DNA of 64,000 bases from Warburgia ugandensis (lineage: Eukaryota > Streptophyta > Magnoliopsida > Canellales > Canellaceae). The number at the start of each line of letters is the position of its first letter. The stretch's first letter is position 1. The translations under genes and the position numbers were made by a program. Below the pieces are notes generated by a model, which made no database searches, had not been told where the DNA came from, and saw only the letters and a list, made by a program, of their open reading frames with translations. The stretch covers positions 34,545,501-34,609,500 of the forward strand of contig CP141130.1 of the NCBI GenBank assembly GCA_035236585.1, written 5' to 3'. This document shows, piece by piece, positions 12,724 to 25,030 of the stretch.

Positions 12724-13384
12724 GATGCCAACTCATCATAGTAGAATGAATACATCCGTACCAACAGAAGAGTCTAGTACTATTGAATTAGGCATATGTA
12801 CTTGTACCTACATCTACATTGATGGAGGTTCAGTAGGATACATCGGAACCATGGGTATAGGTACATCCAAGTGTTGGAGCATCAGTGGATTTATCCAATG
12901 AGGTGTTGCAATTGATGTTTCAATAAATGAAACAGAAGCTTTAAGCATTGTTGGAAGAGGATTCTGCTACAAGGGGCCAAGAATGATGCTTTGCTAGAGC
13001 GATTCAAGAAAATTTCTCCAAGATTTATTAGATTTGAGGGAGCCATAGACTGGCTCTATGAGTTTGAAAGGCTATTCAAGGGAATGATGGAGTTAGAAGA
13101 TCAGCAAGTCATTGTTTCTACCTTTACATTAAGAGGAGAGGCTACCAATCGGTGGCCAACTATGGAACGAACGTATTTCTTTGATGATGGAGTCACCTTG
13201 TGGGATGAGCTTTAGAGAGTTTTCGATCAGAAGTATTATCTGCCTCACATTGTGGAGCTGAAGGAGAGAGAGTTGATGAACCTGGTTTAAGGTTCTATGA
13301 TAGTGGATTAGTATGTGACTGACTTCACTATGCTAAGGATATTTGCACTAGAGGTTTGCCCCACTAAGCTCAGAGCTGCTCAGA
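12724..13384 (+). mobile_element. Ty3/Gypsy element B, gag piece
   Basis: Downstream of the primer site, the plus strand reads as a Retrotrans_gag domain. Between 12,991 and 13,215 there is a run with FIRFEGAIDWLYEFERLF, then an LRGEATNRW-like and a VTLWDEL segment, followed by family-typical FDQKYY, ELKEREL and YVTDFTML. The similarity stops near 13,384, where minus-strand LINE sequence begins, so the LINE appears to have inserted here. The copy is a decayed fossil with several breaks, and no pol follows in this window. Confidence 0.75.
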
Positions 13385-14226
13385 AGTTAGTCCATTGATT
13401 ATGCACATCTATTTGGAGTGGTATTTTTATGTCATAGCCTGCTTCACTAATGAAGGCTATAGACTTGAATTTATCAATGAAGAAATAAAAGTCAATAGCT
13501 TTAGGTTTATTAAGAAACACTGAAATGCTAAGATATTTAGAGCTAAATATAACCTTTTTAATAGCCAAGGACATTATTGAATTACTTTTCCATCTAGTCA
13601 TGAATATTAGAGGTAAAGGCTTAAGAATATTACGAGGTGCAATTTAAGGTAAGATTAATGAACAAACTAATCAAGGGGCTATTTTAATTCTCTAATATTT
13701 TCAAATGTGGCTTTAAGAAAAGGTTCAAGTCATCAGCCTATGGGGAATGTGAGGTAACCATGTAGTTCCTTAAACACTTCATAGAATTCAAGCTTTTCTA
13801 TTCCATTTTTAGGGCAAGGGAAGTTGAGAGAACTTCTACTCAAAGGACAAAAAGGTAGGGTGCCTGGTTGTCACCTTGCTTTAGTCCTCTTTTAGACTTA
13901 ATCCACTCCAATATTATTAGTAACCATGACACAAAATAGGATGATATTAAGCTAAACATGATTAAATTGATGATATTTTGGGGAACTCAAATTAATTGAG
14001 AACAAATTTAAGAACCCCACTTCAAGGTGTTCGGAGTTTTGATGAGGTTTGCCTTCACAGCCAAAATTTTGAAGCTTTTTTCTTTTAAAAATCATTTAGC
14101 ACCTAAAGTAATTTTTCATGGATGCTCTTATAAGGGATGAAGGAATTTTATTCTGTATCAATAATATTTTCTAGGTAGGGTCTAAGTGTAAACATCAAAA
14201 CCTTTGCAATGACCTTATATATCATG
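13385..14226 (-). mobile_element. L1-type LINE no. 1, C-terminal half of the reverse transcriptase
   Basis: Read on the minus strand, the order is that of a plant L1 reverse transcriptase. YKVIAKVLMFTLRPYLENII and the FIPYKSIHEKLL region lie at about 14,219-14,090. GLKQGD-x3-PYLFVL (family GLRQGDPLSPYLFVL) lies at 13,889-13,843. The catalytic box, here ADDLNLF, is at about 13,737-13,717. A KYL-x4-FLNKPK and LIDK-x-like thumb segment follows down to 13,385. Several stops and frame changes make it non-functional. The tyrosine of YADD is not preserved in the readable frame. The upstream half of the same domain is found at 19,830-20,716, so this LINE was split by the LTR at 14,227-19,829. RNase H and the 3' tail are not visible here. 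Confidence 0.8.
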
Positions 14227-15499
14227 ATATTTTGAAATTTTGTATTATATAGCAAAAAGTTGTCAATAAAACCAACTTAGCTTGGATGGTTGTGTTGTGA
14301 TTCTGGCAACCTTTATTCCAGAGGTCAAGTCACTATATTAGCAATTGAATTATCTTTTTGAACAATTTGACACCGAGTCAATGAATGTCCAAATCATAGC
14401 TTGTAATGATCTCAACCATAGAAAATTTGTATAGCTAGGCTTGTAGATATAATCGATCAAGTGAGAAACATCTTAGATCAATGGTTGGAATGGGCAATTA
14501 CAAATGTTTTGTTGATAGAGAATGAATGGTTGAGATGGAACTAGATCTGGGAAGTGTAATGAGATAAGAACTTTTAGGATTTTGGAAGTTAAAAATGGTT
14601 GATACAATGTGATTTGCAAAGAACAGAAACACATCTAACTCCAACAAAAGTTGGAACATGATTGGGCAAGCTAGAGAGTAGATTAGGATGGACTGATGAG
14701 GTGTCTAAGTAGATCCTATTTTTTAGCTCCAAACTCATTTACAACAGAGAAGTGTTGGACTGGAGATAGGAAAGAATGAAAACACGTAGAAGAAAGAGAG
14801 GAAGAGAGAGCGAAGGAAAAAAAGGGAAAGATATAAGGAGAGGGAAAGGAGGTGAGAAAGGTTTTGTAACTGGAAGAATGGTTGAATCTATGCCACTTGG
14901 AGTAGAAGATCATTGAGAGAAATAGGAGCAGCCATAATAGGTAAGGGGGAAGTAGGATTTTTCGATGCTAAATATCAGTTTTCTCTTAAAAATGAAGCAT
15001 GGTTGGGCATATTATGGTTTTGATCTTTGGTTATATGTTTTATTTCTCTTGAAAATTTTAGAATGCTTGAAGCTTAGATTAGGTGTGAGATTTGGGTTCA
15101 CTTCTGAAGATGTTTTACTAGTTTAACGAATCGGTTCTAGATGCATCTCTATTATAAACATATGCACATTGTTATATGATCTGTTTTACTTCAATTCAAT
15201 GAAATATCATATGCATATATAGTTGTTTCCTACTTCCAATATTTGATTTATACTAAGCATGCACCTGATAATATGATGAGAACCTATATCTCAATGTTAT
15301 ACTTCCTAACGACTTTTTGTTTTACAAAACCACATGTGCACACCGTGATTCACTACTGCCCATGATTTAAATTCATTGATCAAGTTTAGTCACTTGAATA
15401 TAGTAACAATCCAAATAAGAGAAGTAAAACATTTATTTAGATGATCAAATGGGAATACTAACCAATCCAAAAAACTCTCTTGCAAAACCCTTAGTTCAT

Positions 15500-15850
15500 G
15501 AACACTTTGATGTCTTGCCAACCCATGAGATCAGTTTGGATTGTACTACTGATAACATAGTAAACGACCTATAATTCCCTTGTGAAACTAGTCCAAACCA
15601 AACACATGTAATGATCTGCCATTGGCTGAGTGAGAATAGTAAACGAATTTGATATTTAAACACTTGTACTCTATGAAATCAATCCAAACCAAAGACATGT
15701 AATGTTTTGCTATTGGCTGAGTGAAAACAATAAACAACTTAGATATTTAGACTAAACTATAAAACTGATCCATACCAAAGTCATGTTGTGTCCTCCTTCT
15801 AGCTGAGTGAAACTAATAAATGAATTAGATACTCTATACCAAAACAAGTA
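15500..15850. repeat. Degenerate tandem repeat, about 89-bp units
   Basis: Units contain CCAAACCAAAGACATGTAAT, then GCTATTGGCTGAGTGA, and are clear near 15,592, 15,682 and 15,771, with a more diverged unit before. It lies inside the solo LTR, upstream of the conserved LTR block. Confidence 0.75.
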
Positions 15851-15980
15851 AGCTTGCAATTTGAAACTGACTTGCATTGCTATGAAATCAGATGAGAACA
15901 TGAAACCTTTAAGTAGTAATTATAGACGTCTAAATCAACAATTGGAAACTGACCAAAACCGAGCCTACTACGATTTGACT

Positions 15981-18798
15981 CATCATCATCATCTTCAAGA
16001 CCTTATCCCAATTAGGGGTTGCCCACATGAATTTTGTTCCTCTATTCCCCTCAATTAAGTACCATGCCTTAATTTAGTCCCAAAAATTTTAAAATCTATT
16101 CCACCACTTCTATAGACATTGTTTTGGGCCCTCCCCTTATCCTTTTAGAACTTTCCACTTGCATTGCCTCACTCCTAACCAGTGTCATTTTGGGTCTCCT
16201 TTGGACATGTCAAAAGCATCTAAGTCTAATCTCCCTCATCTTGTTACCTATTTCTGCTACCCCTAAGTTTCCTCTAATGTTTTCGTTCCTAATTTTATCC
16301 TTTCTTGTCTTGCCACTCATCCATCTCAACACCCTCATTTCTATGATGATCATCCTATGAATATGATGTTCCTTAACTACCCAACACTCTAATCCATAGG
16401 GCATGGCCGGCCTTATAGCCATTCTATAGAATTTTCATTTTAGTTTGAGTGGCACCTGCTGATCACACAAAACTCCAAATGCACATCTCCATTTGTTCCA
16501 ACCTGCTTGCATTCTCTAGGTAACCTCACTCTTAATCTTTCCCCTCTCATGAATCATTGATCTTAAGAACTGAAAGTGATCTTTTATGCAGACTTCTTGG
16601 TTATTAATCTTAACTGGTTTTCTACTCCTACTTCTCTCCTTGCTAAAATTGCATTTCATATATTTTATCTTAGTTTTTTTTTTTTTTTATATTTTATATC
16701 CTTTGGATTCTAGTGATTCTTTCCATAACTCTAGCTTTGTGTTTATGACCTCCCTTGTCACATCAATTAATACTATATCATCTACAAATAACATGCACCA
16801 TGGAATCTCATCGTTCAGATGTTTTGTTAACTCACCACTAGTGGTCTTAACATTTGTAACCGCTCCCTCATACATATCTTTAATTATATCCATATACCCA
16901 TATGAAACCTCTTTCTCAACCAACACCCTCCATATTAACTCTTTAAGGACTCCATCATAGGCTTTCTCTATGTCAATAAAACCATGCAGAGGTCTTTCCA
17001 CCTCTCCCTGTAATTCTCTATCAATTGTCTTAGTAAGAAAATAATTTTCATGATAGACCTCCTAAGCATGAAACCAAACTGGTTATCCGATACACTTGTC
17101 TCATGCAGTAGCTTCTTCTTAATCACTCTTTCAAAAATTTCATAGTGTGGCTCATAAGTTTGATCCCCCGATAATTTGTATAGCTCTGTATGTCTCCTTT
17201 ATTCTTATAAATTGTACAATAGAGCTTTCCTCCATTCATTTGGAATTTTCTTTGATTTTATAATCTTGTTAAACAACTTGGTCAACCAAACTACTCTAAT
17301 ATCTCCCATATGCTTGCAAACCTCTATTGGTATACCATCGAGCCCCATGGCCTTTCTCGATTTCATCTTTTTTAAAGCCTCTTTCGCTTCAGGTATTCTA
17401 ATCCTACATTCACATTTATAATGTCCAATGTTATTTAGGTTTATAGTATTTTCAATCCCTATATTCTTAGGTATTCCCACCTTTGTTTGATCTCATTATC
17501 TTTAACTAGTAGCCTTTGATCATCACTTCTAATGCACCTAACATGGTCTAAGTCCTTACCCTTTTGTTCTCTTATTTTTGCAAGCACATCTTTCTCACCT
17601 TCTCTTGATCCTAGTCTACTATAGAGGTTATCATATGCCTTAAGTTTAGCCTCACTTACTATTCCCTTAGCAACCTTTTTAGCATTCTTATACTATTCAT
17701 AGTTTTCATTATTTCTAGTCTGTCATGCTTTAAAACACACCTATTTTTTCTTTAATAACTTTTTTGCACTATTTCACTCCACCACCATGTTGCCTTTACT
17801 AATTGTCTCTCACCTTTAAATACTCCTAAGACATCTTTTGCCACTTTCTTAATGGACTCAGCCATATTAGTCCACATTTTGTTTGCTTCTATTCATAGTT
17901 CCAGTTTCCTTCTACCGCCAACTTATTTGTGAATGAGGTTATTTTCTCTCTTTAGTTCCATCACTTGGTTTTTGGATACCTATTATGTTCATTTCCCTTC
18001 TTCCTTCTTTTGCTATAGATATCCACAACCATTAACCTATACTATGAGGTTAAACTCTCACAGGGTATCACCTTACAATCCTTACACATTGATCTTTGGG
18101 TATTCCTAAGCAGAAAAAAGTTTATTTGACTTTTATGGAGTCCACTTTTAAAGGTTATTAAGTGTTCATCCCTATTTTTAAAGATTGTATTTACAATGGC
18201 CAGGTTATATGCTAAAGTAAAATCAAGGATAGTTTCTCCCATCTCATTTTGTTCTCCTATACAATACCCTCCATGTATCCTATCATATCCTTCCTTTTCT
18301 TTTTGTACATGACCATTTAAGTCTGATCCTATAACTATCCCCTCAGTGTTGAGAATTTCTTGCGTATGAACTTATAACATTTATGATATGATCTCCTAGA
18401 ACAAGTTTTATTATTATAATTCTATCACTAATTCTTTTAACGTCCACAACTTTATTCCTTAATTCTTTATCCACTATTATTTCTTTACCATTTCTATTAT
18501 TATCCTTTCCTACATACTAGAGTTTATACTTATCGATTTCTCTAGTTTTAGGCCCTTTCCACTTGGTTTCTTGGATACAAGTGATGTTGACTCTCCTACA
18601 TTTCATCGTATCTACTAACTCTAGACTCTTACCTGTTAGTGTCCCTATATTCCATGAGTGATATGAATCTTATGCTCTTGAGATAGCCTATTTACCCACA
18701 CACTTCTTGACCTCTATGGCATGAATCCATGCCCACTTTTCATTACTTCTGGGTTTTGATGCAATGCATCGGCCCTTCCAAGGGAACTCATTCCTATA
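15981..18798 (-). mobile_element. RTE-clade LINE, near full length
   Basis: The minus strand encodes, in order, an apurinic endonuclease and a reverse transcriptase of the plant RTE type. The endonuclease has WNIGTLTGKS at about 18,654, IQETKWKG at about 18,577, SDLNGHV and GYDRIHGGY near 18,330-18,270, and LITFKSG and SQINFF near 18,150. The reverse transcriptase has KSRKAMGLDGIPIEV at about 17,370-17,325, FIDIEKAYDGV near 16,970 and the catalytic FVDDIVLI near 16,790. A conserved tail with RPAMPYGLECW and a TRKDKIRNE box lies at 16,420-16,240. The 3' end is a (GATGAT)n tail, seen as TCATCATCATCATC at 15,980-15,993. An 8-bp direct repeat ATTTGACT at 15,973-15,980 and 18,799-18,806 is the likely target duplication. 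Several stops and frame shifts break the reading frame. Confidence 0.85.
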
Positions 18799-19829
18799 AT
18801 TTGACTGAAACTAGAAAATAAATGCTTGCAACCCAATACCTTGCCTTGTTGATGTTTGTCTGACTTCAAGTTCCAGAAACCCTAATCTTTCACCCTATCC
18901 AAAGTCAGTAGAACCCAAATCAATGAGGACTAAGATCAAGTCAAACTTCAAAAAGGATACCTGCTTAAAAATAAAGGCTAATTCTATGGGAGTTTGTATC
19001 ATGGGAAGACTACATCCTATCCTAATCAGGTGGCCCCATGAGGATCGGTGTAGATTTTGTGGTGTTTAGACCCTAAGATAGTTGGACAGTGGTTCCTCTA
19101 CATGCATAGAACCACATAGCATTATGGATGTGGATTGACATATAGGTCATCCTTGAGGGTACAAACCAATTGGCTATAAGGGTCATGTGGTAATACATAC
19201 GCTGCTACTTAGTGATATGATATGATTATTTTTACATGTTTATAACATCTTGTGATTCTTAATTATATCATACTAGTCTGTTACTCATAGATTTTATATC
19301 AATCATTTTTCCGGATGCATTCATCTTATCCTACATATATACATGATTTTCACAGTTTTGGACTAGATTATGAATTTCTTATTGAGTGGCCATACATACC
19401 CTCAAAACATTTTAGATGAAACATCTAGGGATTAGTTTAGCGTTGGCTAGTGAGGACTTAGATATCAGTGAATTAGAAGTATGACGAAATGTCTTAGAAA
19501 ATTAATTTAATTTTAGTAGTTACTTCTTTCGTTCTCATTTGATTACTTTTGACACACATGTAATAGAATGTTAAGGATTCCTTTATATGGAGTTTATGGT
19601 TTAAGTTAGTTTCTCATGGTTGTGACCAACGGGTCCTAATGGTGCTTGCTTTTGTGCTTATTTTGAGAATATGTGGAGCTTTGGTATGACTCCTGGCATG
19701 AAGAATAGTTTAGAAAATGAGTACATAATGTGTTTCTATGTGTTTTAAAAAACATTATAACCAAAGATATCCTAATGTTTTCTTAATGAATTTTATGAAA
19801 AACTATTTATCAAAACTCAGATCATCACA

Positions 19830-20716
19830 TGTAGTATATTGTAAGGGCTTATGGGCCTAAAGACCTTCTTGTGACATGCATTGGTTTTATTTTGGATGAG
19901 AACAATCAAGGTCTTACAAACTTCCTTTAGATAAGTCCCTATAATGAATGCATGAGAGACCATGGAGTGCAATAATGGTCCAATATTATGCTAGGCCCAT
20001 TCAAAAATCCAACCAAAACCCATCCCATATTGACACTTTACTGGCACTAAGGGAAAATAACGTGCTCCTACGATCATCTATAGAGACTCCGGGCATTAAG
20101 GTCCATTGGCATTCAATAGGTAAGACTTTGGTGAGATTATTGACAAGGCTGTAGTCCCTGCTAGAAGAGTCTGACATGCCATCATAGAACTCCATGAAGC
20201 GGTCAATGAAAACTTTCAAGATGACATTAGATTTAGAAACAACATTATTATTATTATTATTATTGTCGCTCATGGAGAAAATGATACTTCTATTTTTTCT
20301 CCTATCGAACACAATGTGAAAGTAGTGCATATTAAGATCTCCTTTGGAAACATATTTACATTTACTTCTTTGTGACTAATAAGCCTCTTGCATGTAGAGA
20401 AGGTTACATAAGTGGGTTTGAAGGTATTTCTCCTTTTGGACATCCAAAAGCATGATCTTTTGAGTGTTTGAAAACCAATTTAACCTCCTTGATTTTCTCT
20501 TCAAGGTGTCCAATGTTATCACTTGCCAATCTCTAGATCGGAATTTAAGACATTCTAGTCTCCTGCAAATTTGAAAACCAATTGAACCCATCATGGGTTT
20601 TTTCTATATATCAACAACCATTTGATCGAAGGGGGGTATATGCTTCCACATAAGTGTAAATCTAAGATAGTTACTATCTGATCGGTTATGATTAAAATAG
20701 ATTAGGAGACAAAGTT
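19830..20716 (-). mobile_element. L1-type LINE no. 1, end of endonuclease, linker and start of reverse transcriptase
   Basis: Reading leftward on the minus strand, a degenerate FTLMWKHIPPFDQMV (family FRFENMWLxHPxF) closes the endonuclease near 20,660. A basic helical linker with ICRRLECLKFRSRDW follows, then GDLNMHYFH near 20,350 (family EGDxNTKFFH) and RRKNRSI. The block SASKVSIWDGF (family NKAPGPDGF) lies near 20,030, and FRPISPYNIL ends the block at 19,830. The same domain resumes at 14,226 with YKVIAKVL, so the LTR cut the reverse transcriptase between the RPIS and YK motifs. An ATT repeat within the linker (20,244-20,264) encodes a run of asparagines. Stops and frame shifts are present. 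Confidence 0.8.
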
Positions 20717-21084
20717 TGAAAGATCGAATCACACACACACACACACATGAATAATGAGAATTTACCTGGTTTGATCAATATGATCTACATCCACAGGAAG
20801 AAGGAGAAAAGTCTTTCACTATGTATGTACAAAGGCTTTACATTTGGGAGGAATGATTAGTACTAGTTCCTCTAACTCCTATTTATAGGAGTTTAGAGGA
20901 TCTTGATTGATTAGATTTATGTCTAGAAATCAGTTCAAAATTGAGCCTTATTTTTTTGGATTTTCTAAAATCCAATCTTAATTATCAGTCTCCAAACTGT
21001 CGCTCAAAAATATCATAATGTCTAGAAATATGAAGCTAATTAGTGAGGTGAATCAAGCACCAATATATGTGAATGGACTCATCA
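20717..21084 (-). mobile_element. 3' LTR of the Copia element
   Basis: Bounded by the polypurine tract GGAGGGGGAAAAC on its upstream side (21,085-21,097, minus), it starts TGATGAGTCC and ends GATTCGATCTTTCA, that is TG...CA, 368 bp. It contains a TATA box and near its end GTGGATGTAGATC and CCAGGTAAATTCTC, a layout common at the end of plant Copia LTRs. A (CA)9 repeat lies at 20,730-20,747. The right-hand sister LTR needed to date it was not found. Confidence 0.7.
20879..20888 (-). promoter_or_regulatory. TATA box in the Copia LTR
   Basis: CTCCTATAAATAGGAG on the minus strand is a TATA box embedded in a short palindrome, about 200 bp into the LTR, the usual place for the U3 promoter. Confidence 0.55.
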
Positions 21085-24000
21085 GTTTTCCCCCTCCATA
21101 CCCATGGGAAGAGAATATGTCACATCCTTTCAATTTCAGTCCATTTTGGTTATGTCTCTACATAGCACCAGCTTCTCTATGTTATCCCCTTTTTCAACAT
21201 GTCTACTGGACTTTCATCTGTATGAATCTTCTCCGGTTTTAACATCTGCTCCTCTGTCACCTTTCGTATCTAGTGATAGTAAATATTGATGTGCTTTGAG
21301 TGTGTATGGTACATTGAATTTTTTCTCAAGTGTAGAGCATTCTAACTGCTATAATGTACCATGTATTCCTTTTATGTGATTCCAAATTCTTAGACAAATT
21401 ACGTCATCTACAATATTTTCTTACTAGTTTCTACTATGAAAATGTACTCTACTTCTGTTGTTAACAAAGCAATGCATTTATACAATTTAGACTACCAAGT
21501 TACAGCTCCCCATGCAAAAGTGAAGAGAAATCATGATGTCAATTATCTGCCATCATGAACTCCTACGATGTCTAAATCTATATATCCTTCTAAGGCAAGT
21601 TTTTCTTCTCTAAAACACAAGAAAAACTTGGACGTACCCTTTAGGTATCTTAAAATCCACTTCACTACTTCCCATTGCTCTCTTTCTAGGTTGGACAAGG
21701 ATCTACTCACAACACCTATTACATGAGCAATGTCTAACCTTCTACAAACCATTGCATACATCAGACTCCCAACTATTGAATAGTAGGAAAATACTGCCAT
21801 TTTTTCTATTTCCTATCTTGAAGAGGGACAAGTGAACTTGCTCAACTTGAAATGATTACTAAGCAAAGTATTGGTTTGCTTAGCATTCACCATGTTGAAC
21901 ATCTTGATTACCTGTTCAACATATTTTTGTTGTGATATCAACTTCTTTGCTTTTTTATCGCATGCTATCTTCATGCCCAAAATCTATTGAATTGGGCTTA
22001 ACTCATTCATGTTAAAGGACTTGGATAACTCCTTCTTTAGCATACTAATCATAGCTATATCCTAACCAGCTATCAACATGTCATAAACATAGAGTAAGGG
22101 TAGGCCAAATCAGCCATGCACTGGTCTACAACGGTCCTCTTGTATCCTTAACTCATCATGAATGAGTGAAACTTCTTATACCACTACCTCAATGCTTGCT
22201 TAAGGTTGTAAAGACTCTTCTTCAATTTGTAAACTAAGTTATTATTCCCTACAGATCTCCATTGAGAAAGGCTATCTTTACATCCATCTGTTCAATCTCC
22301 AAGATTTTACTTGCTACCAATCCAAGTATTGTTTGAATTGATGTCATATTCACTACTGGTGAGAAGATCTCATCAAAGTAAATTCACTTCTTCTATTCAA
22401 AGCCTTTGATGACCAATTGAGCTTTCTGTTTGACTGGTTCTCCTTTTCCACCTCTCTTTAGCTTGGATACACATTTATTTTTTAGTTCTATATGCCTTTA
22501 AAGAGTTTTACTAGCTCATAAGTTTGATTATTTTTTAATGATCTAATTTCTTCCTGCATGGCTTGCATCCATTTTTCGTTATTTGTATGTGTCTTACCTT
22601 CCTAGAAGCTCTTTGGATCCCCTCTTCAATAAGCAAAATGTATCCTAATTCTGAACACTTTTGTGAAGGAATTTGTATGTGGCCTCTTATAGACATCTTA
22701 AGTGAGATTCAACTTCTGGTTGAGGAGTTGCTTCACCATTTGTTTGCTATGATGGTATTGCAACTTCATTTGGAGGAAGTTTTTGCTCCCATGCTTAATA
22801 CCCTATACCTCTTCTTCTTCGTATTTTGCTTCTAGTAATCCTTCTTACATATCTTATGTGTTAGCTTATACTAGTGTAAGATCTGGTATTAGATTTAGAG
22901 AACTAGTACTTGCTTCATAGGACTTTTTGGACTTTTTAAAGTCCTTGTAGAACTAGTTCTTGTGGAAAATTATTTCCCTAATTTGGATGATTCTCTTCCA
23001 TTCAAGATCCCATAGTCTATATCTAAGTTCTTTGTATCTGTAGTTGATAAGGATACGTGAAGTAGAGTCCATGTTAATCTTATATCTCATCTCCTTAGAT
23101 GCATGTGTGAATGCTTTGCACCTAAATATTCTTAGGTGCAAGTAGGACATTCTTACCAGATTACTTCTTTTCTGGATCTTCATAGTTTAGTGGTGCTGAT
23201 TATGACCTGTAGATCAGGTAACTGTAGTTGGTATAGCTAGTCCTTAGAATGACTTAGGTAGCTTAGCCATACTGAGCATGCATCTCACTCTTTCCACAAT
23301 TGTTAGGTTCATCCTTTTAGCTATTCCATTATGTTGTAGGGTACATGGTAAGTATGTCTTAAACTCCTTAGAGGTGTATTCTCCTTTGTTGTCTATCCAA
23401 ATATACTTCAGTTTCTTCCCTATCTTTCCACCATTGCTTGGTATCTCTTGAGGTATTCAAATACCTAGTCCTTAGTTTTTACAAAGTATACCCATACTCT
23501 CCTAGATGCATCATCTATAAAATTTATAAAATATCTATTCCCTTAGTGACTCCACTTCCATGGGTCCACATGCATCTGAGTACACCAAACTCAATAGTTC
23601 TTTTCTTTTATTACAAGGGGAAGAAAATGCAACTTTATGTTGATTAACAAATAGAAAATGGCTAGATAGGTTTAGATTTATACCTTTGGCAACTTTCATG
23701 AGTTGCATTTTTGTGAACATGAAAAACCCTTTCTCTTTCATGTGGCTAAGTCTATTGTGCCATAAGTTCGATAATAGCTCGTCTTCTATTGCATTTTGGA
23801 TATCTTTGCAAATTGTTACATGGGTCTTGTACATAGTGCAATAAATATGCCCTCGTGCAATGATCATAATACCTTTCATTAGTTTTCAATTTCTATTGCC
23901 AAAGTAGTTAGCATAGTGCTGCCAATTAGGGATTGGAACCAAGATAATATTCAATTGAAGCCCCTGAATGTGTCATACCTCTTTCAACACCATTGTGCAA

Positions 24001-25030
24001 CCAAATTTTGCCTTGATTTTCATATCTCCATTCCCTACTATCTTGGGGGAACTATCATTCCTCATCTTCACTATGCCAAAATCACTTGCCCTATAATAAA
24101 TGAACAATTCTTTGTGGGGAGTGGTGTGGTAGGAAACTGATGTGTCCACCACCCATTCTTCCTCACTATTTGCAATATGTAGGCACAATTCTTCATCAAC
24201 AGAGAGTACTACTATATCCTTTATCATGCTTCAACTTACTACTTTATCCTTACTTCCTTTTTAATTTTTGATAGTCTTTTCTCATGTGGCCCACTATGCC
24301 ACAGTAGAAGTGTTTCTATTTTCCCTTGTGCTAACTTTTAGATCTACCATGATCTTAGGATCTTTCCCTATTCCTACATTTTCTTCTGCCTCTAACCTAT
24401 CTCTTCTGTTATTTTTATTTTCTCTAACCAAGGCATGTGTCTGGTCTATGCTAACTTCCTTTCTCATGATCTCTTCATAAACAAGGAAACCTTAAACATA
24501 GCCATGGTAAGTTTGCCATTTGGAGCTAAATTGTTGAGAGAAATTACTAGGTTCTCCCAGCTATCAAGTAGGGAACTTAGCAGTAGTTAGGCCTACTCTT
24601 CATCACCCAAGTGTAGCTCAATGGGTCCAAGCTAGCTCACTCGATTTTGAAATTCATTATTGTGCTTAGTGATAGCTTCTCATTAGATGGCCCTTGTTGT
24701 GAGCAGTCTTTACCTGATACATATTCTCAAGGTTTTTACAAAGAATATAAACTATGGTTGATCTATTGTCTAATCTAACCAATAGTTTTTTATTCATTTT
24801 AATCCAATCATTTTTTGAAGTACCCTGTGCTTTGCTGCCTCACCTTTTAGTGGGCCATACAAGTCTTTACACTATTAAAGGTCTTCTATTCACAAGATGT
24901 AATTCATGGCAGTGAGCTTTATCATAGCTCCTATTGTTCTGACTCCTGAAGCAGAGTCCTCCACTAACTCTAAGTGCCTTTTTCTATCCTTCAGAGTCAA
25001 TCCATGAAGAATAGGGTGCACAAATGAATG

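Larger units (their letters stand above)
14227..19829 (+). mobile_element. Solo LTR of the long-LTR Gypsy family, interrupted by an RTE LINE
   Basis: The LINE no. 1 reverse transcriptase stops at each edge of this block and resumes on the other side. The right end reads AACTCAGATCATCACA, matching the family end ACCCGGGTCATCACA. Near 19,380-19,440 the sequence TTGAGTGGCC...ACCCTCAAAACATTTTAGA matches the block shared with other LTRs of the family. Without the RTE insertion (15,981-18,798) the block is about 2.8 kb, like the other solo LTRs. The left edge near TCATGATATTTTGAAATTTTG is approximate. The flanking 5 bases do not give a clean duplication, so a simple solo LTR is likely but not proven. 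Confidence 0.6.
20717..25030 (-). mobile_element. Ty1/Copia element, gag to 3' LTR
   Basis: On the minus strand the Copia order is clear. Gag has MIKLTAMNYILW near 24,920 and KTIG-x-IRQ further on, with a CCHC knuckle near 24,290. The protease has a WVVDTSVSYH core in 24,227-23,973. GAG-pre-integrase has LWHNRLSHM at about 23,760, and integrase runs through about 22,950. The reverse transcriptase spans about 22,560-21,800. A segment close to YYSIVGSLMYAMVCRRLDIA (21,800-21,543) and RNase H down to about 21,270 follow. A polypurine tract (21,085-21,097) and a 368-bp 3' LTR complete it. No 5' LTR was recognised to the right. The element lies inside LINE no. 1. It is a broken fossil with many interruptions. 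Confidence 0.85.

Noticed and set aside
16124-16960. Plus-strand frames of 78 and 124 codons with hydrophobic runs
   Set aside because: They are antisense to the RTE LINE coding strand, where conserved motifs are found.
20001-20330. Asparagine-run protein as a separate gene
   Set aside because: The run comes from an ATT microsatellite. The flanking motifs (GDLNMHYFH, RRKNRSI) place it in the L1 linker before the reverse transcriptase.
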